Below are positions 25,704-38,160 of a DNA stretch of 64,000 bases, one piece after another. Under the pieces are notes generated by a model, which was not told the origin of the DNA, did not search any database, and worked only from the letters and a program-made list of their open reading frames with translations. Position 1 is the stretch's first letter. Every line of letters begins with the position of its first letter. This stretch comes from Fasciolopsis buskii. Taxonomy: Eukaryota > Platyhelminthes > Trematoda > Plagiorchiida > Fasciolidae. The DNA lies in NCBI GenBank assembly GCA_008360955.1, contig LUCM01006188.1:451139-515138 (forward strand). The letters run 5' to 3'. The position numbers and the translations under genes were made by a program.

Positions 25704-26287
25704 ATGACAAGCAACTTAGATTTTCTTCTACTAAAAACTAATATGTCTACATGGGCTGCAGGAAGACGTTTTCTACGCACTGGATATTGGATAGCTTTAA
25801 TGTTGACCTTTCTGATTGGCCTAGTGTGTTACCAGTTTAGCCAAACAACGGGCGCCGGAACCATTCAGGGTGTCGCAAAATTCCCTTTCTTGGCTCCTCT
25901 ACCGCGGGCTTTGTGTCAATTATATCATGAGGTCAAACTCTCTGCTACACGATGTTGTTCTTCCGTAAGACGGAATCAAACGGTTAAGTCGTTATTTGAT
26001 TGTCTGGAAGATAATCCAACGCAGTTTCCAAGCTCCCAACGACTAAAGGAACCGTCACGACTGTACCAAGACTGGGTGAGTAACAAACCGCCAAAATTTC
26101 AATTGCAAGCTCACTATCACTATCACAGTTCCAAAAAAGTCAGCTACGCTGCTGGAAATCTCACATGTCCTTTTAAGAACTCAACAAGAGAGGCTTGCTT
26201 TCGCCTACTTCAGTTCTGGTCTTCGCTGGCCAAGAAGTATAACATTGTTTGGTGGATCACATTTGGCACACTGATCGGTGCGGTAAG
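25704..26287 (+). CDS. LicD-family gene exon 1
   Basis: This exon encodes residues 1-194 plus two bases of codon 195. It carries the signal anchor 'YWIALMLTFLIGLVCY', a His-rich stem segment, one N-glycosylation site in 'GNLTC' and another in 'KNSTR', and the first catalytic block 'WWITFGTLIGAV'. The donor is AAG|GTGAGT, a strong consensus; an upstream GTAAGG overlaps it but would break the motif. Confidence 0.88.
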
Positions 26288-29200
26288 GTGAGTATTTTCT
26301 TACTTTATTACAATATTACCAGTCAGAATAAGTCATATCAATTCATTTTGTGCAAATCTTGTCACGATCGTGCAGACAACAATGCAAAATCTGATTATGG
26401 GCAGCCCGAGTTCTAATATTGCCACGCTACTCGAGTTTGTCAGTTAATAGAAACAATGAAATCAGTTATTAGAGACATATTATAGAACCGGTAGATTCAG
26501 ACAATACATGAATGATGTTTTGTCTTACGTTTATTAAATCGTCGTCAAAATATCGGACTTGTGCTTCCCACGCCTTTTTTCTGAAATTCGGGCATATAAA
26601 AGGAAGGAATAGCGCCGAACGTGTGTCGAAAACGATTGCTTTGTGCATGTAGATAAGAGGTGTGTTTTTCTTCATAACTTCAATTTATTCACAGATTGTG
26701 ACAAAGAAGGTCAACTACATACCGACGTTTTCCTCTCTCATTCTCATTGGCCCCATTAGTACGATGTGTGAGTAATGAATGAAAATTCATGAAATTATCA
26801 CAAAAATGTTTCTTCACCAGTTCAAAGTCCTCGTGCCCGAAGTCCTCTTGATCATTTCCAGCAGTCTCGACAGCCTTACTGGAAACTACTAGATTGTAAA
26901 ACCTTTTCGGTCAAAGTAAACATTAGTCACTCTGAAATGACTATGTTCTTCAACCTTCTTAGCTCTGTCAAATGGTCAGATATTGGTGTTAATTCTAAAA
27001 GTTAGCATTCAGTTCATGATTAGGAATCACGAAAAGAATACGGGGAAAAAGCTCCATCCGATTAGTTTGAAAATGCCGGTGGTGCACGTTTGCTGTTATT
27101 TTAACCTATTCAATAGTTAACCTGGCTGGAGTAGCTATTTGCAAACTACTAATTTCATTTAGGCTTTCTAAGGAGAAAACACCAAACGCAGTAGCCGACG
27201 GTGAACAGTCATTTCTGATTGTGTCAAAATTTATTAAGATTAAGATGCTGCATCATGCCGTGTTAAGGCTCAGAAATACCCGAACGGACTGGCAGTAAAC
27301 GTGGTTGACTCGCAAACATTCATTATAAGTTTCACTCCCACCCGAGACACAGTGGGTTTGTAAAGTTGATAATTTCTGAGACAATTGACAAACGTATTAG
27401 ATCATTTTCATTTGTCCATATATCTCCGCTTCGGTAATTCCTAAACAAACGATATCGGAGATGAGGTACAAACATTTTAGAACAGAATTCTATAATAAAC
27501 GTATTTTGGAGGGTAACAAGTGGGAAAATGAGGTGATCATAACCCGTACAACGTATTTTCAACTCGTTTTCTGCAAATGCCATCTAAGGTCATGTGCAAC
27601 TATCATTCTACTTCAGTTTATCAATAGACCGTAGCATGTGATTGCCCCTTTGGTAAATGCATCACCCATTCATAATTAAGACTGTTTAATGTTTCACACT
27701 TTCGCTGATTTCATTTGGAATCCCTTATGTCTGACCAGTAATTTTTTACGAATATTCATCGGCCATATTTAAAATAGAGCCTCAAAACTGCCGATTGTCC
27801 TCCCAGAGGCTGGTGAAGTGAGACGGATGTAAATTGTTTTGCCAAACTTCTAATGATATGTGTACCGCATAGCCCGTAGATGCTGGGCTCATAATTCGTA
27901 TTTCGAAAGGAGCCCTAGGGCGGACGAGAAGTGTGCTGTGAATGAAGTGCCAGAAAAGAGCCTAGTAAAGGTTCCATTGATTATAAATTCCAATTACCAA
28001 CAGATTGCAAGATGACAGCGTATTCAATCGTGCGCAGACTTCTGTCCAGTATTCATAAGCTACAGAACGTTGACTTTTGTCCCGTAGTATCAGGATCATG
28101 CGGTGATCAACATGCAGTCGGCAGTTAAACCTCTTTGTGAACCCATAAATTATTGCTAACTGGCAATGGTACAAAGCCTTCACGGTTAACCAGTCATCGA
28201 ATAAACTAACAGCCATCGTGAAGTGAGAATAGGTGAATATTGTGCGGTTGGCCGCTCCATGTCCCGTCAGAGATCGGGCTTACATGTATCAAGATTCCGA
28301 AGCAGGAAGGTTATTATAAATGGTTTTGGAGGAGTAATTACAACAGTCCAAATGAACCGGGTGGCATATTATTGAAGTCATAAAGTTGACTCAGTAAGTT
28401 CGTCACCGAATGTTGCTTCAAGCCACATTTTGGAAGCTAAATGTCCTTAGCCTCCTATCCACTCGTGATTGACCAGTCGATGGAGGACAACCTTGACATT
28501 ATTTTGGTCGATGAATGCCACATAAAAGCTTGACCCCCAAGGTATTTTCTTTATAGTCAATTTCAATGACATTCAATGCGGAGTTTCTTAGGTCCATCCC
28601 AAAATCACAATGGCTAATGGAATGACGACACATGAACAGAGTGAATTGCATGACCTATTTCACAAACGCGCATTCAGTTCTTAGGACTGGCGGATCCCTG
28701 TTTCTGCCAGACCCTGGAGGTCATTAGCGACCAGCAATCCATCAACGCGGGTAACCTAAGCGACCTATGTTCCAAGTTGCAGAAGGCACTTTCTTTAAAA
28801 CAGGATCCCGGTCTTTAGTTTTCAACCAAAGGAGACACTAACATTCTACAATTGCTCAGATGGTCACAGCTTGCATTTGGCGAAACAGGAATAGACACTG
28901 GCTGAAATAGACGTGGTCTATGGTCAGCAGATATCTTCGAAAACTGTGGTATCAACACGAAACTGCAGAGACTAGAAAAGTGGGGAGTTGCAATAAAGGG
29001 TATTTTTGTTATGGCAGTTATTGGACGAAGCTACATGATGTTTGAAAATATGAGCATCATTTCCTGGTTCCTCCTTTTCATCGTATTTAATTTACACTCT
29101 AGGCGCTTTTAAATTAACTTCGATATCTTTTATCGTTTATTTTTTCTGTTCTTCATTATTAAAACAACTATGTACATCTTTTTCGGGAAAGGGACCGTAG

Positions 29201-29526
29201 CCAAAGGATGGGTGCCGGGTGGGGACGTTAACTGACAGCGGGAGGATTCGAACCCAAGTCCTTAATGTGCTAACGCCGTGACCCTATCCACCGCTGGGCG
29301 TCAGCCTTTAAGCTAATGACCACAAGGGGAAAAGCTAGACTAGGAAGTTGTCCTGTGGACTAATGGTTACAACTATTTCAGTGTAATAACTGAGGTAGAT
29401 CGTGAGATACACCAAGAAACTAAACTACCATCAGTAAGACTCTCAGCAGATGTTTTTGAGATTAGACAGTCCAACCAGAAATTTATGACTGTTTGTCGAT
29501 GCAGCGGTTGAAAATTATCTTCATCG

Positions 29527-29578
<52 letters not shown>

Positions 29579-32039
29579 TATCACTATCATCAACGCCGTC
29601 GTCACAACCAGTACCGTCAGAAACATGGCCTAATCATCATCATTTGATCCGAATTGACATTACAGAAATCGTCCAGAACACTGACTTTACTGTTTGAACT
29701 ACTTCGTGAAACGAAACAAATGCCATCAACCGTATAGTTATTACAAATGAGCAATTACCCAGGATTTCCTGTTTAAATCTATCTTTTCAACAGAGATCAA
29801 GACATCATCCCGTACGATACTGACGTGGATATCACCGTTTTAGGTGATTACAATGATTTAATCCGATCGCTGTCTGATACAAGAGGAAAATTGAAACCTG
29901 ACCACGTGAGTCCCTAAAACAATGGAAATCATTTTAATTGTGCATATACCGTTTGGAGAATACCGATTCGTCTCCTCACCTCAAACATTGTGGTCATGGC
30001 AACTGAACGTCTGTTTATAGCAGTGACCAATAGTGGATTTCTCCTGAATGACCGCATTAACAGGGTAATTATTATCCCCTCCAGTTATATTTATTGTTAT
30101 CAACTGAATTCAGTCAGGTATGAAGAAGTTGAATCCAATGTGAGCAGTAAATTAGTGAATGTTTTCATATCACGGGTAATTCCCGTAATCCTGTACTGAG
30201 CAGAAGTGGTGCTCGGTATTTCCGTGGCTTGTATACATTGTTGTTGTCTCCTCTGTTGTTGTTTCTGTTGTAGCTGGGGTTGCTGCTGCTGCTGCTATGA
30301 CTACTGTGTAGCGTACTAAACATCGATGACAACAATAACCAAGCAAAAAGTGCAACATATTATTCATATTGGCTAACCTAGAATATTGTACTGAAGCATA
30401 GCTACTAAATAAATGAGCTGCTGGGTGATTTGCCAGAAAAGCTGTTACTTTAATCCCTACTGAAACAGGCCAAATTGTCATCAGCTTTTTGTAGGGACAG
30501 ACTGTCCCACGTGACCGAGACCTCCAACGAGAGCTAACACCGTTCTAATGAGTAGGAGATATTTGTCCGTAAGATATCAGGTGCATGAAAAACATTGTTT
30601 TCTAGACGCTCATTTTGGCTGACCACTCAAAAATTTACCAGTTGAAATGTCAAAAGTCATTTTTCTAAGACATGCGCTAAAAGAAAAGTGTTGTATACGA
30701 GTGAAAGAAAAAGGGAATCGATAACGGTGGCCTCGAAACTTGGAGTGACACGGAACCGCACAAGGTAGTATTAGGTCAGGTGTGGTAGATATTGACGACC
30801 AAAAAAGTTAGTTCAGGAACTGTGAAGAAGAAGAAAGATTTCGAATACAACCACGCAACATGCTGCGGCACTCAAACGTATCACGTATCATCTTTGACCA
30901 TAGTCTGGAGGGATGACGTGCACCCCAACCTGCTGGCCAAGTTACTTCCACAACAGCCAGTCCACTGAATAAAATTTTCACACTTTTCCCCTGTCATCGA
31001 ATGGCCACCTCGAGCCACCTTTCGACCATTACATGTCCCAAGGAAAAGCAAAACAGTCATTTGGTGGGTATGTGAAAAACATGTCCCAGTCACCTTAACT
31101 TATTCTGTTTCAGTGCTTGTTCTAAAGACTAGACCGTAGGACCCAGTACTTCATGCCTAACTTCTGAGTTACTCACAAAATTCTCTCAACATGTTCTACC
31201 AATACTACGTAGACGACAGTGTTCAAACACCTAAAGTATTCGAACATCTGCTCCCAATTATCATGTTTCTGAGCACTGGAGCAACAATGACCTATTGCTG
31301 CTGTGTATATTCGACTTTTGATCGATAATCAGACCTCACATGGATGCAAAAGATGTAACAGATTTGTGAATGCCAACCGGACCTTCTGTTTGCGCAAGGA
31401 CATTTCTTCCCATATACGATCACTTGTAACTAACTCTGCCCACCTCATCTAGTTGTCCCACTGCAAGGACAATAATCAGCTTTGGGCGAATCCAGTACTG
31501 CAGCAGTATTTTATATTTCTAAGATGCAAAGGACATTCCAAAAATATATAAATTATCGTCCGGACGATCGAGAAAAAAGGTGCAACTTACTTGGGTTCTC
31601 ATTCAGTAGCACAACATCGTCCGCATATTCTAGGTCACACGGCACCTTCGATTTGAGCAAACATTAACACCACTATTCTCACACGACGATGGGGCTAACA
31701 GCATTAAGATCTCAGTGAAAAAAATTGAAGTGAAAAGATGAAAAGGGACAACCCTAATGAATACCACTTCCGTGGTGAATTCGGCTGAAATAGCCCTAAG
31801 CGCGAACTCGTCTTTGGCTTATTGCATGCAAAGATTTCATTAAAAAATGGACTTCCCTTGCAAGTTCTTCAGTGAGGGAGAGCCCCATAAAATTGCACGA
31901 TAGACTGAATCGAACTCCATTTTCCCACCCATTAAGACAGAAATCGTAGGTCTTCGGAACATTTGCCCATGTTCCAAGATCTGTGGCGAGGTGAAAATCT
32001 GGTCAGTATAACCCCAACCTGGAAGGGAACGAGCGTGTT

Positions 32040-32073
<34 letters not shown>

Positions 32074-35000
32074 TGATTGGTGGAGGACAGTGCCAGCTAG
32101 CAGTTTCGATGCAATGCTTACCAAACTAAGTCTTGCGGTTTTCATATGAGAAGCTACCAACATTCTTGTAAACCTTAACAGTAACTGATTCATATCAGTC
32201 CTTAGGGATTTCTTCTCTTAGTCAGACTCATCCCAGTTACGTTAATTTGGGTAATAACATTTTGCCGTCATCCTCGCGGCAGTATGGCGACAGTCTATCC
32301 GGTCCAGATGCGTCATATCTTTTAAGGAACCCTATCTCCTTGATTACCTGCATTTTGGATGAAGGACTGTATTCGCTCACTTGAAGGCAGAACTGGAAGG
32401 TCAGCTGTGGCCATGAGCCAACTAAACTGCTTCTTAAACTACACTGTCCAACGTGCTAGCCAACGGTCCTCGGAATGAATCAGATTGCCGTATCCAATAG
32501 TGTCAGTTACAAGAACTTTCAATATAACAAAAATTTTGAGGACGAAGTGTCGATGATATAATGTTTGTTTCCGTTTCCTTTCAAGTATATCCAAAGTAAG
32601 GGAAATTATGCCATCCTCGGATGTGTTCAGCGGAGTAGAATGATCTTAGAAAGATCTCCAAGACTGTACCTTGAAATCATGTGGAACTTTTAAGAATCCT
32701 TGAAAATGCGCAATCAGTTATCCTTGGTTCATCCTCGTAAATTACTTAGCTGTTTTGAACTTTAGATAAATCCATCCTAGTATTTAGATAGAATCACGTA
32801 CTTTGAACATATCAACTTACTCGAATGATGCTATCGAGACGAAATGAGTCAAAACCGGATACAGGAGAGCAAGTGAGAATGTCACAACCTCGATGGTCTT
32901 CGTAAATCACTGTAACTGGTAGAAGATTACATGGTTCACGAAATCATTTATCAAGCAGCACCAGCACTCATCATCGGTAAGAATGCCCGTAATGTGTTTT
33001 CGTTAACATAGCTATTATAGAAAATCAGAGATATTTCCAATGCGATTGGCCTTCAGCTTGTTGTTAACAAGAATAATATGAAGGAAAGAAAAGGTTTTCA
33101 ATGCATTCTGTAGTTACTGACCTTAGAATTTTTAGTTCAAGCTCAGGCAGTTCATCGGATGTTCAACACAGCACATTCCACATTGTTACCCTTAGTGTTT
33201 TCATCCTGCTACTGTGAAAACGTTCCGCAGGCACAATCTGGACTCGAAACCACCAAATATCGGTTAGGATATCGTGTGTTGATCCAGAAGCAAATGGACT
33301 TCGGTTGGAATGTGTGTGATTAATGACCCAATCTCATCGATTTTTCGCGTTGCCTTCGAATTTCACTATCTGTCATGGTTTGATGCATACCATTATCAGT
33401 GGATAGATCAAAGTTATATCGAGCAAAATGTCAAGAGTCGCCTGATGTCGCAACGGCGAACAGTGTGCCTGAGTGTATTTTAGTCTCCGTTTGTTCAGAC
33501 TAACAATAGTGACCAGGACAAATTAGTTTTGGTATTTCACACTCTGTTATTTGTGCTAAAAGCTTTTACATTGCGTCTCAGTCATTATTGTGCATGTGCG
33601 TAGTACATCATGAGGCAAACGTCCGGTTTTTTTATCTGAGCGATTCCCTTTTGAATTAAATTAGTTAATTTCTCCAAATCAAATATAAAAAAATACCTTT
33701 CATCTCAGCGATCAGCAGGTTTATTCTGGCCCGCTGCTGGTTCAGCCGTACGTAGAATAAAGGCAAACAAAGAGCTGCAAATCTGCAAACAAAATAACAT
33801 GGATTACAGGTGGCCGTTGATATGTTATTCAGCAGAAGATTACTAAGTGACAGGTGACAAATCGTTTTTAACAACAACTCTGAAATACAAGATTTCATGG
33901 TGAATTTCTTATCCCTCTAACAAGGGATTGCACAACCGACTGATCCCACTCATCTTCCTCTGAGATGGTATCCCAGACCTTGAAAAGCTCTCCTTAATAT
34001 TCATATTTAATTGACTCTATTTGCACATTTAGATTTAGTCCATATCATTACTCTGTTCAAATTAGCCGCAATTCAATTAAGAAAACAACTGTCTCCTGAT
34101 CGGATATATTATAACATTGTTTTGTAACCCTAACAACATAAATAATATGACTTCAAATCAAAGCGCACTAGTAAGAGCCTAACAACGCCAAGACAGGGCA
34201 ACGGAATTACACCGGATCGATTCACCAGATTCCACTACCTGACAAACAAGCAGAATAGTCGTTTTCCTGAGGACGGGGAGTTGATGGCGACAGCATAATA
34301 AAGCAGAAATGTATGCGCGATGCTACTTACAATAGAATCAGAACATGCATATGCAGAAAAGGGTTTATTTAAAAGTAGGATGCCGAAAACGTCGCAGTTT
34401 TTATGTAAACCCTTAGCAAGAGTGAAACTTTCTCTAATGATGCCATAAAACTAATCATTCGGAAGTCCAATGGCATTAATGTATATTTTGTCCGGATGTG
34501 TTTGTCCATAGACGAGCCAGTCACCTACTCACATACGTGTTTGAGGTATACACGTAAGAATTGAGCATAGACTTCACCACAGTCTATCGGCTTTGTCTCA
34601 TTTTCGATTGCCTTTGGTAATGGTTTTTAACATTATTCGCTTCTTTTCAGAATAACTCAAATGAACTTCATTACAGATAACCTTGATCACACGGGAAGGA
34701 TCGTTCTGCCAACACGATCATGGGGAGCGATTCGATTGTGACGGCAAAAAAGTGTCGAAACAGACCGATCTCTGCGCAATCTGTTATCCTCTTTCCCGGC
34801 TGTTCATTGGTGCTCTAGGGTACATAGATATCTACTCTGCATTTGTACGAGAGGTCCAAGTAGCTGCCAATGAGAACCAAACAAAACTATCTATTCTGGT
34901 TGAGGATGAAGTGGTAACGGAACACGCTGAAGTGGCATGGTCTTATCCAGTCGAGCATATCTTCCCTTTGTCCACTTGCTTATTTATAGGTCTTACTGTT

Positions 35001-35111
35001 CCTTGTCCGAGAAATCCACGCCTGTTACTCCAAAATGTCTACGGGGATTCGTACACAGAACCGAAAATGCTATGCCATAGCCAGACGGGCAAATGGATCA
35101 AAACGGTGTAA
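25704..35111 (+). CDS. LicD-family (fukutin/FKRP-like) phosphotransferase, 3 exons
   Basis: The model joins 25,704-26,287, 29,794-29,905 and 34,677-35,111 into 376 residues. All borders are GT-AG and phases match (phase 2 then phase 0). The protein starts with a short cytoplasmic tail and one membrane helix (about residues 28-44), so it should be a type II protein of the Golgi or ER. The catalytic region has 'FGTLIGAVRDQDIIPYDTDV' plus 'DI' (about 187-208), the LicD pattern GTLLGAVR...PWDDDVDI with Tyr for Trp and Thr for the middle Asp. A C-terminal block 'FPLSTCLFIGLTVPCPRNP' and 'YG' (328-355) fits the family. Family members transfer phospho-alditols or phosphocholine to glycans; the substrate here is unknown. 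Exon joins are inferred, not seen as cDNA. A second Met at residue 14 could be the true start. An AATAAA lies at 35,449. Confidence 0.85.
29118..29305 (-). mobile_element. tRNA-derived SINE, copy 2 (intronic)
   Basis: Read on the minus strand it has 'GCGGTGGATAGGGTCACGG' (A-box region) and 'GGGTTCGAATCC' (B box), then the same body as copy 1, 'CGTCCCCACCCGGCACCC' and 'GATGTACATAGTTGTTTTAA'. It lies inside intron 1 of the LicD-family gene in antisense orientation. Confidence 0.88.
29527..29578. repeat. (TCA)n microsatellite
   Basis: About seventeen uninterrupted TCA units lie in intron 1 of the LicD-family gene, some 215 bases before exon 2. On the minus strand the unit is TGA. Confidence 0.95.
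29794..29905 (+). CDS. LicD-family gene exon 2
   Basis: The acceptor TTTTCAACAG precedes 'DQDIIPYDTDVDITVLGDYN', the acidic catalytic segment that binds the metal in the LicD fold. The donor is CAC|GTGAGT. Only this 37-codon frame is open across the exon, and its phase fits both neighbours. Confidence 0.88.
30280..30297. repeat. (GCT)6 microsatellite
   Basis: A short run of six GCT units lies in intron 2. It is not in any coding frame that I support. Confidence 0.8.
31560..32365 (-). mobile_element. LINE reverse-transcriptase fragment, intronic
   Basis: On the minus strand the order is 'EIGFLKRYDASGPDRLSP' (about 32,330), 'LSLVSIASKLLAGTV', 'GWGYTDQIFTSPQILEHG', 'RRPTISVL', 'FDSVYRAILWG' and, after a deletion, 'DLEYADDVVLLNENPSK' (about 31,640-31,590). 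These are the same RT blocks as in the 22-24 kb LINE, but this copy keeps an intact YADD box. An (AC)n run interrupts the frame just before the 'GWGYTDQ' block. It sits antisense in intron 2 of the LicD-family gene. Confidence 0.85.
32043..32068. repeat. (CA)13 microsatellite inside LINE
   Basis: The dinucleotide run lies within the decayed RT frame and is translated there as a Val-Cys repeat on the minus strand. Confidence 0.95.
32370..34676. other. Rest of LicD-family intron 2
   Basis: Nothing further recognised. A stronger-looking acceptor at 34,650 (TTCTTTTCAG) precedes the one used at 34,676, but it opens onto an in-frame stop, so exon 3 must start at 34,677. Confidence 0.5.
34677..35111 (+). 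CDS. LicD-family gene exon 3 and stop
   Basis: This final exon encodes residues 233-376. It contains four Cys in the first 40 residues, a likely disulfide-bonded insert, and the conserved tail 'FPLSTCLFIGLTVPCP' followed by 'LLLQNVYG'. It ends with TAA. It is open in phase 0 from the acceptor CATTACAG. Confidence 0.88.
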   Translation: MTLITREGSFCQHDHGERFDCDGKKVSKQTDLCAICYPLSRLFIGALGYIDIYSAFVREVQVAANENQTKLSILVEDEVVTEHAEVAWSYPVEHIFPLSTCLFIGLTVPCPRNPRLLLQNVYGDSYTEPKMLCHSQTGKWIKTV

Positions 35112-35448
35112 CAGACACATATCTGCTGTATACCGAGGCTTGAAACAGTTCGAACCCGCTTTCGATGCAGAAGGCTGACCAGCCCCATCTGGTGGATTTT
35201 ATCCGACAAGATTCAGTTATATTTCCAACTCGAACGCCCCTAATTATTTGTCCCAGACTGCATTATACAGTCACAGTATATCTTGAATTATAAGGAGAAA
35301 TCTTTTCCCATTATGAACGTTTGCCATTTTAATACCACTGATGATATTTCACTGATATTCAATTACTCGAGCCAAGTTAATTTGTGCTGGACGATATGAA
35401 CGCCCCCCGTGATGTATTTTTAAACTAAAGAGGGGTCTAACGGTAGAA

Positions 35449-35454
35449 AATAAA
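35449..35454 (+). promoter_or_regulatory. Possible poly(A) signal
   Basis: AATAAA lies 338 bases after the LicD-family stop codon. It is the first canonical hexamer I noticed on this strand after the stop; AT-rich context makes chance occurrence possible. Confidence 0.4.
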
Positions 35455-35766
35455 TATAAGCGAAAAATTTCTAACATGCAAGTGAGAGACCATTGCCCAC
35501 CTAGACACTCAAGACGATAGTAATACTAAACCACACCCAATTCATCTGCTTTCACGTGATCATCAGCACTGTAAATCCATGTTGCCGCAAGTTGGAATTG
35601 ATTCAGAGATCCCTTGTCTCCTGCTACTTTTTGTCTATCTAAAATGGCTCTATAAGGTTTGTCTAACACCAACAGCACACTTGCATCGTGTTCTCTTAAT
35701 TTTGAAGTGTAAGGTAAGCATGAGTTAATTCTTCGCAAATTGGAAACCGTTGCCTTTGTTGCATAC

Positions 35767-35971
35767 CGATTTTGAACTTCCCGTTAACATTTTGTTCACA
35801 AGCCAACCTGAACCTGGCGCTAAAATGCCATCCTCCCATTAAAACGTTTGATTCCTGCCGATCATAATACACAAACTTCATTGGAGTTCCCGCGCTCTTT
35901 GTGATTAGGTTGATGAGAGCTGTTCTCATCACCTGATATCGATGAGTCAGTCCGTCAGCATTGGCAAACCC
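35767..35971 (-). CDS. Internal exon of unidentified minus-strand gene
   Basis: The acceptor CTTTTCTTCTTAG is strong and the donor is ATCG|GTATGC. The 68-codon frame begins 'GFANADGLTHRYQVMRTALI', continues with 'GTPMKFVYYDRQESNVLMGG' and ends 'WHFSARFRLACEQNVNGKFK'. Amino-acid composition and the splice borders suggest real coding sequence. I do not recognise the family. A second minus frame at 35,526-35,738 may contribute the next exon ('QFQLAATWIYSADDH') but I found no clear acceptor for it. Its 3' end would converge on the LicD-family gene. Confidence 0.6.
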
Positions 35972-38021
35972 CTAAGAAGAAAAGTAAACATAAGAACTGG
36001 ATTTTAATCTTAGAAGGTCGCCTTTATATCGGTAGATCTTGCTTAGGTTCATTTTCCTAAGGTTTCTTCAAGAAATTAGTGAAAAATTAAATTATCTTCA
36101 ACCCTCATGTGATCGATCAGTTTGTCAGACCAGTGGGTGAGCAATGCACTACCCAACACTTTTTCAGTCGATTATCCTGGTGAACTTGGGGTTGTGCAAG
36201 GCGTTTTCAGCAGTAATTATTTTGTGAATGTAAGTCCAATGATTGGCAATAAAGAGGACTTTCGAACACGGGAAAAATTGCAAGCACAACATCGAAAAAT
36301 AGAGGTTTCTTCTCGAAGATGATAATAAGCCTATTCTTTGGACGGGATTCAGTTAGAAGGACCATGAGAGCTAAAATAATAATATCTCTACAATTACCAA
36401 TACTTAGGCTTCTGAGATCGAACTCAACTGCTAACATGTAAGATACTTCGGTAACACTTCTTTCGGCTTTAAAGCACTGTCTGCCAAAAGCTGCTGTCGA
36501 AATTTCAGCAACATTTGTCGACCGAATAATAAGTAGTATGCGAGAAAGACGAGATAACAGAAGATACTGACGTACAAACCCTTGGAATGTTTAATCTTGC
36601 ACTATTATTGATTCGCTTCCACGTCACTGTTTTAATCGACATTAAGGCGGACGTGATCAAAGTTAACACAAGAACGAGGTACTTAAGCGGGTATTTTGTT
36701 GACCCAGAACGTACCATAACCGGTGTAAATCGGTTGTACATTAAGACTAAGGGAAACCTGTTGGTCCAGTACGTTTGAGGCATAATTGTTCACAAGACTA
36801 TTTCCTGAAGTTATCCACCATCTGATATGGAAACTCAAATCGCTATTATGAAAGCATGAAAGCACGGTTCAGTTGTTTCATCCTTGGTAAGATTCAACAG
36901 CAGTGCATATACACTGCACCAGAGCTAGAATGTGAACCGAGAACGGACGACTGCGTGTCGAATGCCTTAGTCATTAAGCTACTGGGGAAGCTTTCAACGA
37001 TTTGTTGGACTTCTCCCCAAGAAATAGCAAATTTCTGTCTCGCATGCAAGTCCACGAAAATCTGTCGCAAAGTAACCGTCGCCCGCCTACAGATGGATTC
37101 TCTGCATGTGGTCCAAGTACAATGAAGGCTTTGAACATGACCTACGGAACTCGGCCACCTGTTCACTGTTAGTAGTAGAAGATAATAGTTTCACGGAGTA
37201 TAATAGTCAGGTCATTTTCCAAAAGGAATACAATTCGAAAACTGAAATTTCCTAGTCATGCCGTCCGGAATGAGGAACAATGTGGATTGCAGTTCGCAAT
37301 CCGGGACAAGTTTGAACCACGTCTCGACTGTCTGGAAACAAGATAAATGTCGGAGGCAGTGAAAACGCAAACATTTTTGGCCCATTGAGTTTTAACCGTT
37401 ACTCTAGCCGGTCACAGTGGAAACCTAATTAAATTGAGTCAGACAGCCACAAAATATTTTGCCCTCGGGGCTTTCATTCAAATTCAGCAGTATTTATCAG
37501 AGGCTATATGTAGAACCACATCTGAGATAAGAAAACAGGAAAAATTCTTCACGCCTGTTCCCATATTAGTTCGGAATTGCATGAAAATTATTCGGATTTT
37601 CGTCAGACCTATTCGGGATGGAAAAAGTGTGACTATTTTCTAGGGGATCTGGCGGGCGCACATTTGCTCGCAAGTTGTAGGTTAAGGCATGGACCGTCAT
37701 TCAGCCTTGCCGCGCGTACGTTCAAGTGTATCGGCGTGGAATACCTAACCTTTCAGATCTAAAAGAACGAGATCACAACAAGCCAGTTGGGTGCTGATTT
37801 CCAGTAGTTTCGAAATGGTTTCGAACGTTTTTGTTGTTACTGCATACTGCTGTGGGAAATGGTATCAAATGACTGAGCAGCAAATGTTTTAACTGCCTTG
37901 GTCATACTATCAAGACCTGCCGATGGCGCTTCATTTCGGACATATTTGTCCAAAACAAGTGACATATGTGTCCACTATAAGCATAGACAGAAATGTCTAA
38001 CCCCATCGAAACTGCACGATC

Positions 38022-38160
38022 AGCTTTGGTCAGACGGTAAACAGCAGGGCACCTCAACCAAAATATCGCCGGTTCGAATTCTTCCAACACCGGTTACAAT
38101 GCCCATTTGACATCCCCTTGCTATTATTTGTTCTTTTATTAGGGAAGCGACGGAGCTGGG
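38022..38160 (+). mobile_element. Possible diverged SINE
   Basis: 'TTTGGTCAGACGG' resembles an A box and 'GCCGGTTCGAATTC' a B box at tRNA-like distance, with a T-rich end. The body after the B box does not align clearly with the other SINE copies, so this may be another family or a chance match. Confidence 0.3.

Noticed and set aside
29527..29578. CRISPR or tandem coding repeat
   Set aside because: It is a simple trinucleotide microsatellite in an intron, with no spacers.
34651..34676. Stronger acceptor at 34,650 for LicD-family exon 3
   Set aside because: Use of it puts TAA in frame at once; the acceptor at 34,676 keeps phase 0.
36856..37166. Overlapping 89- and 90-codon frames on both strands
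   Set aside because: Both look moderately protein-like, no motif decides between them, and no splice borders were found.
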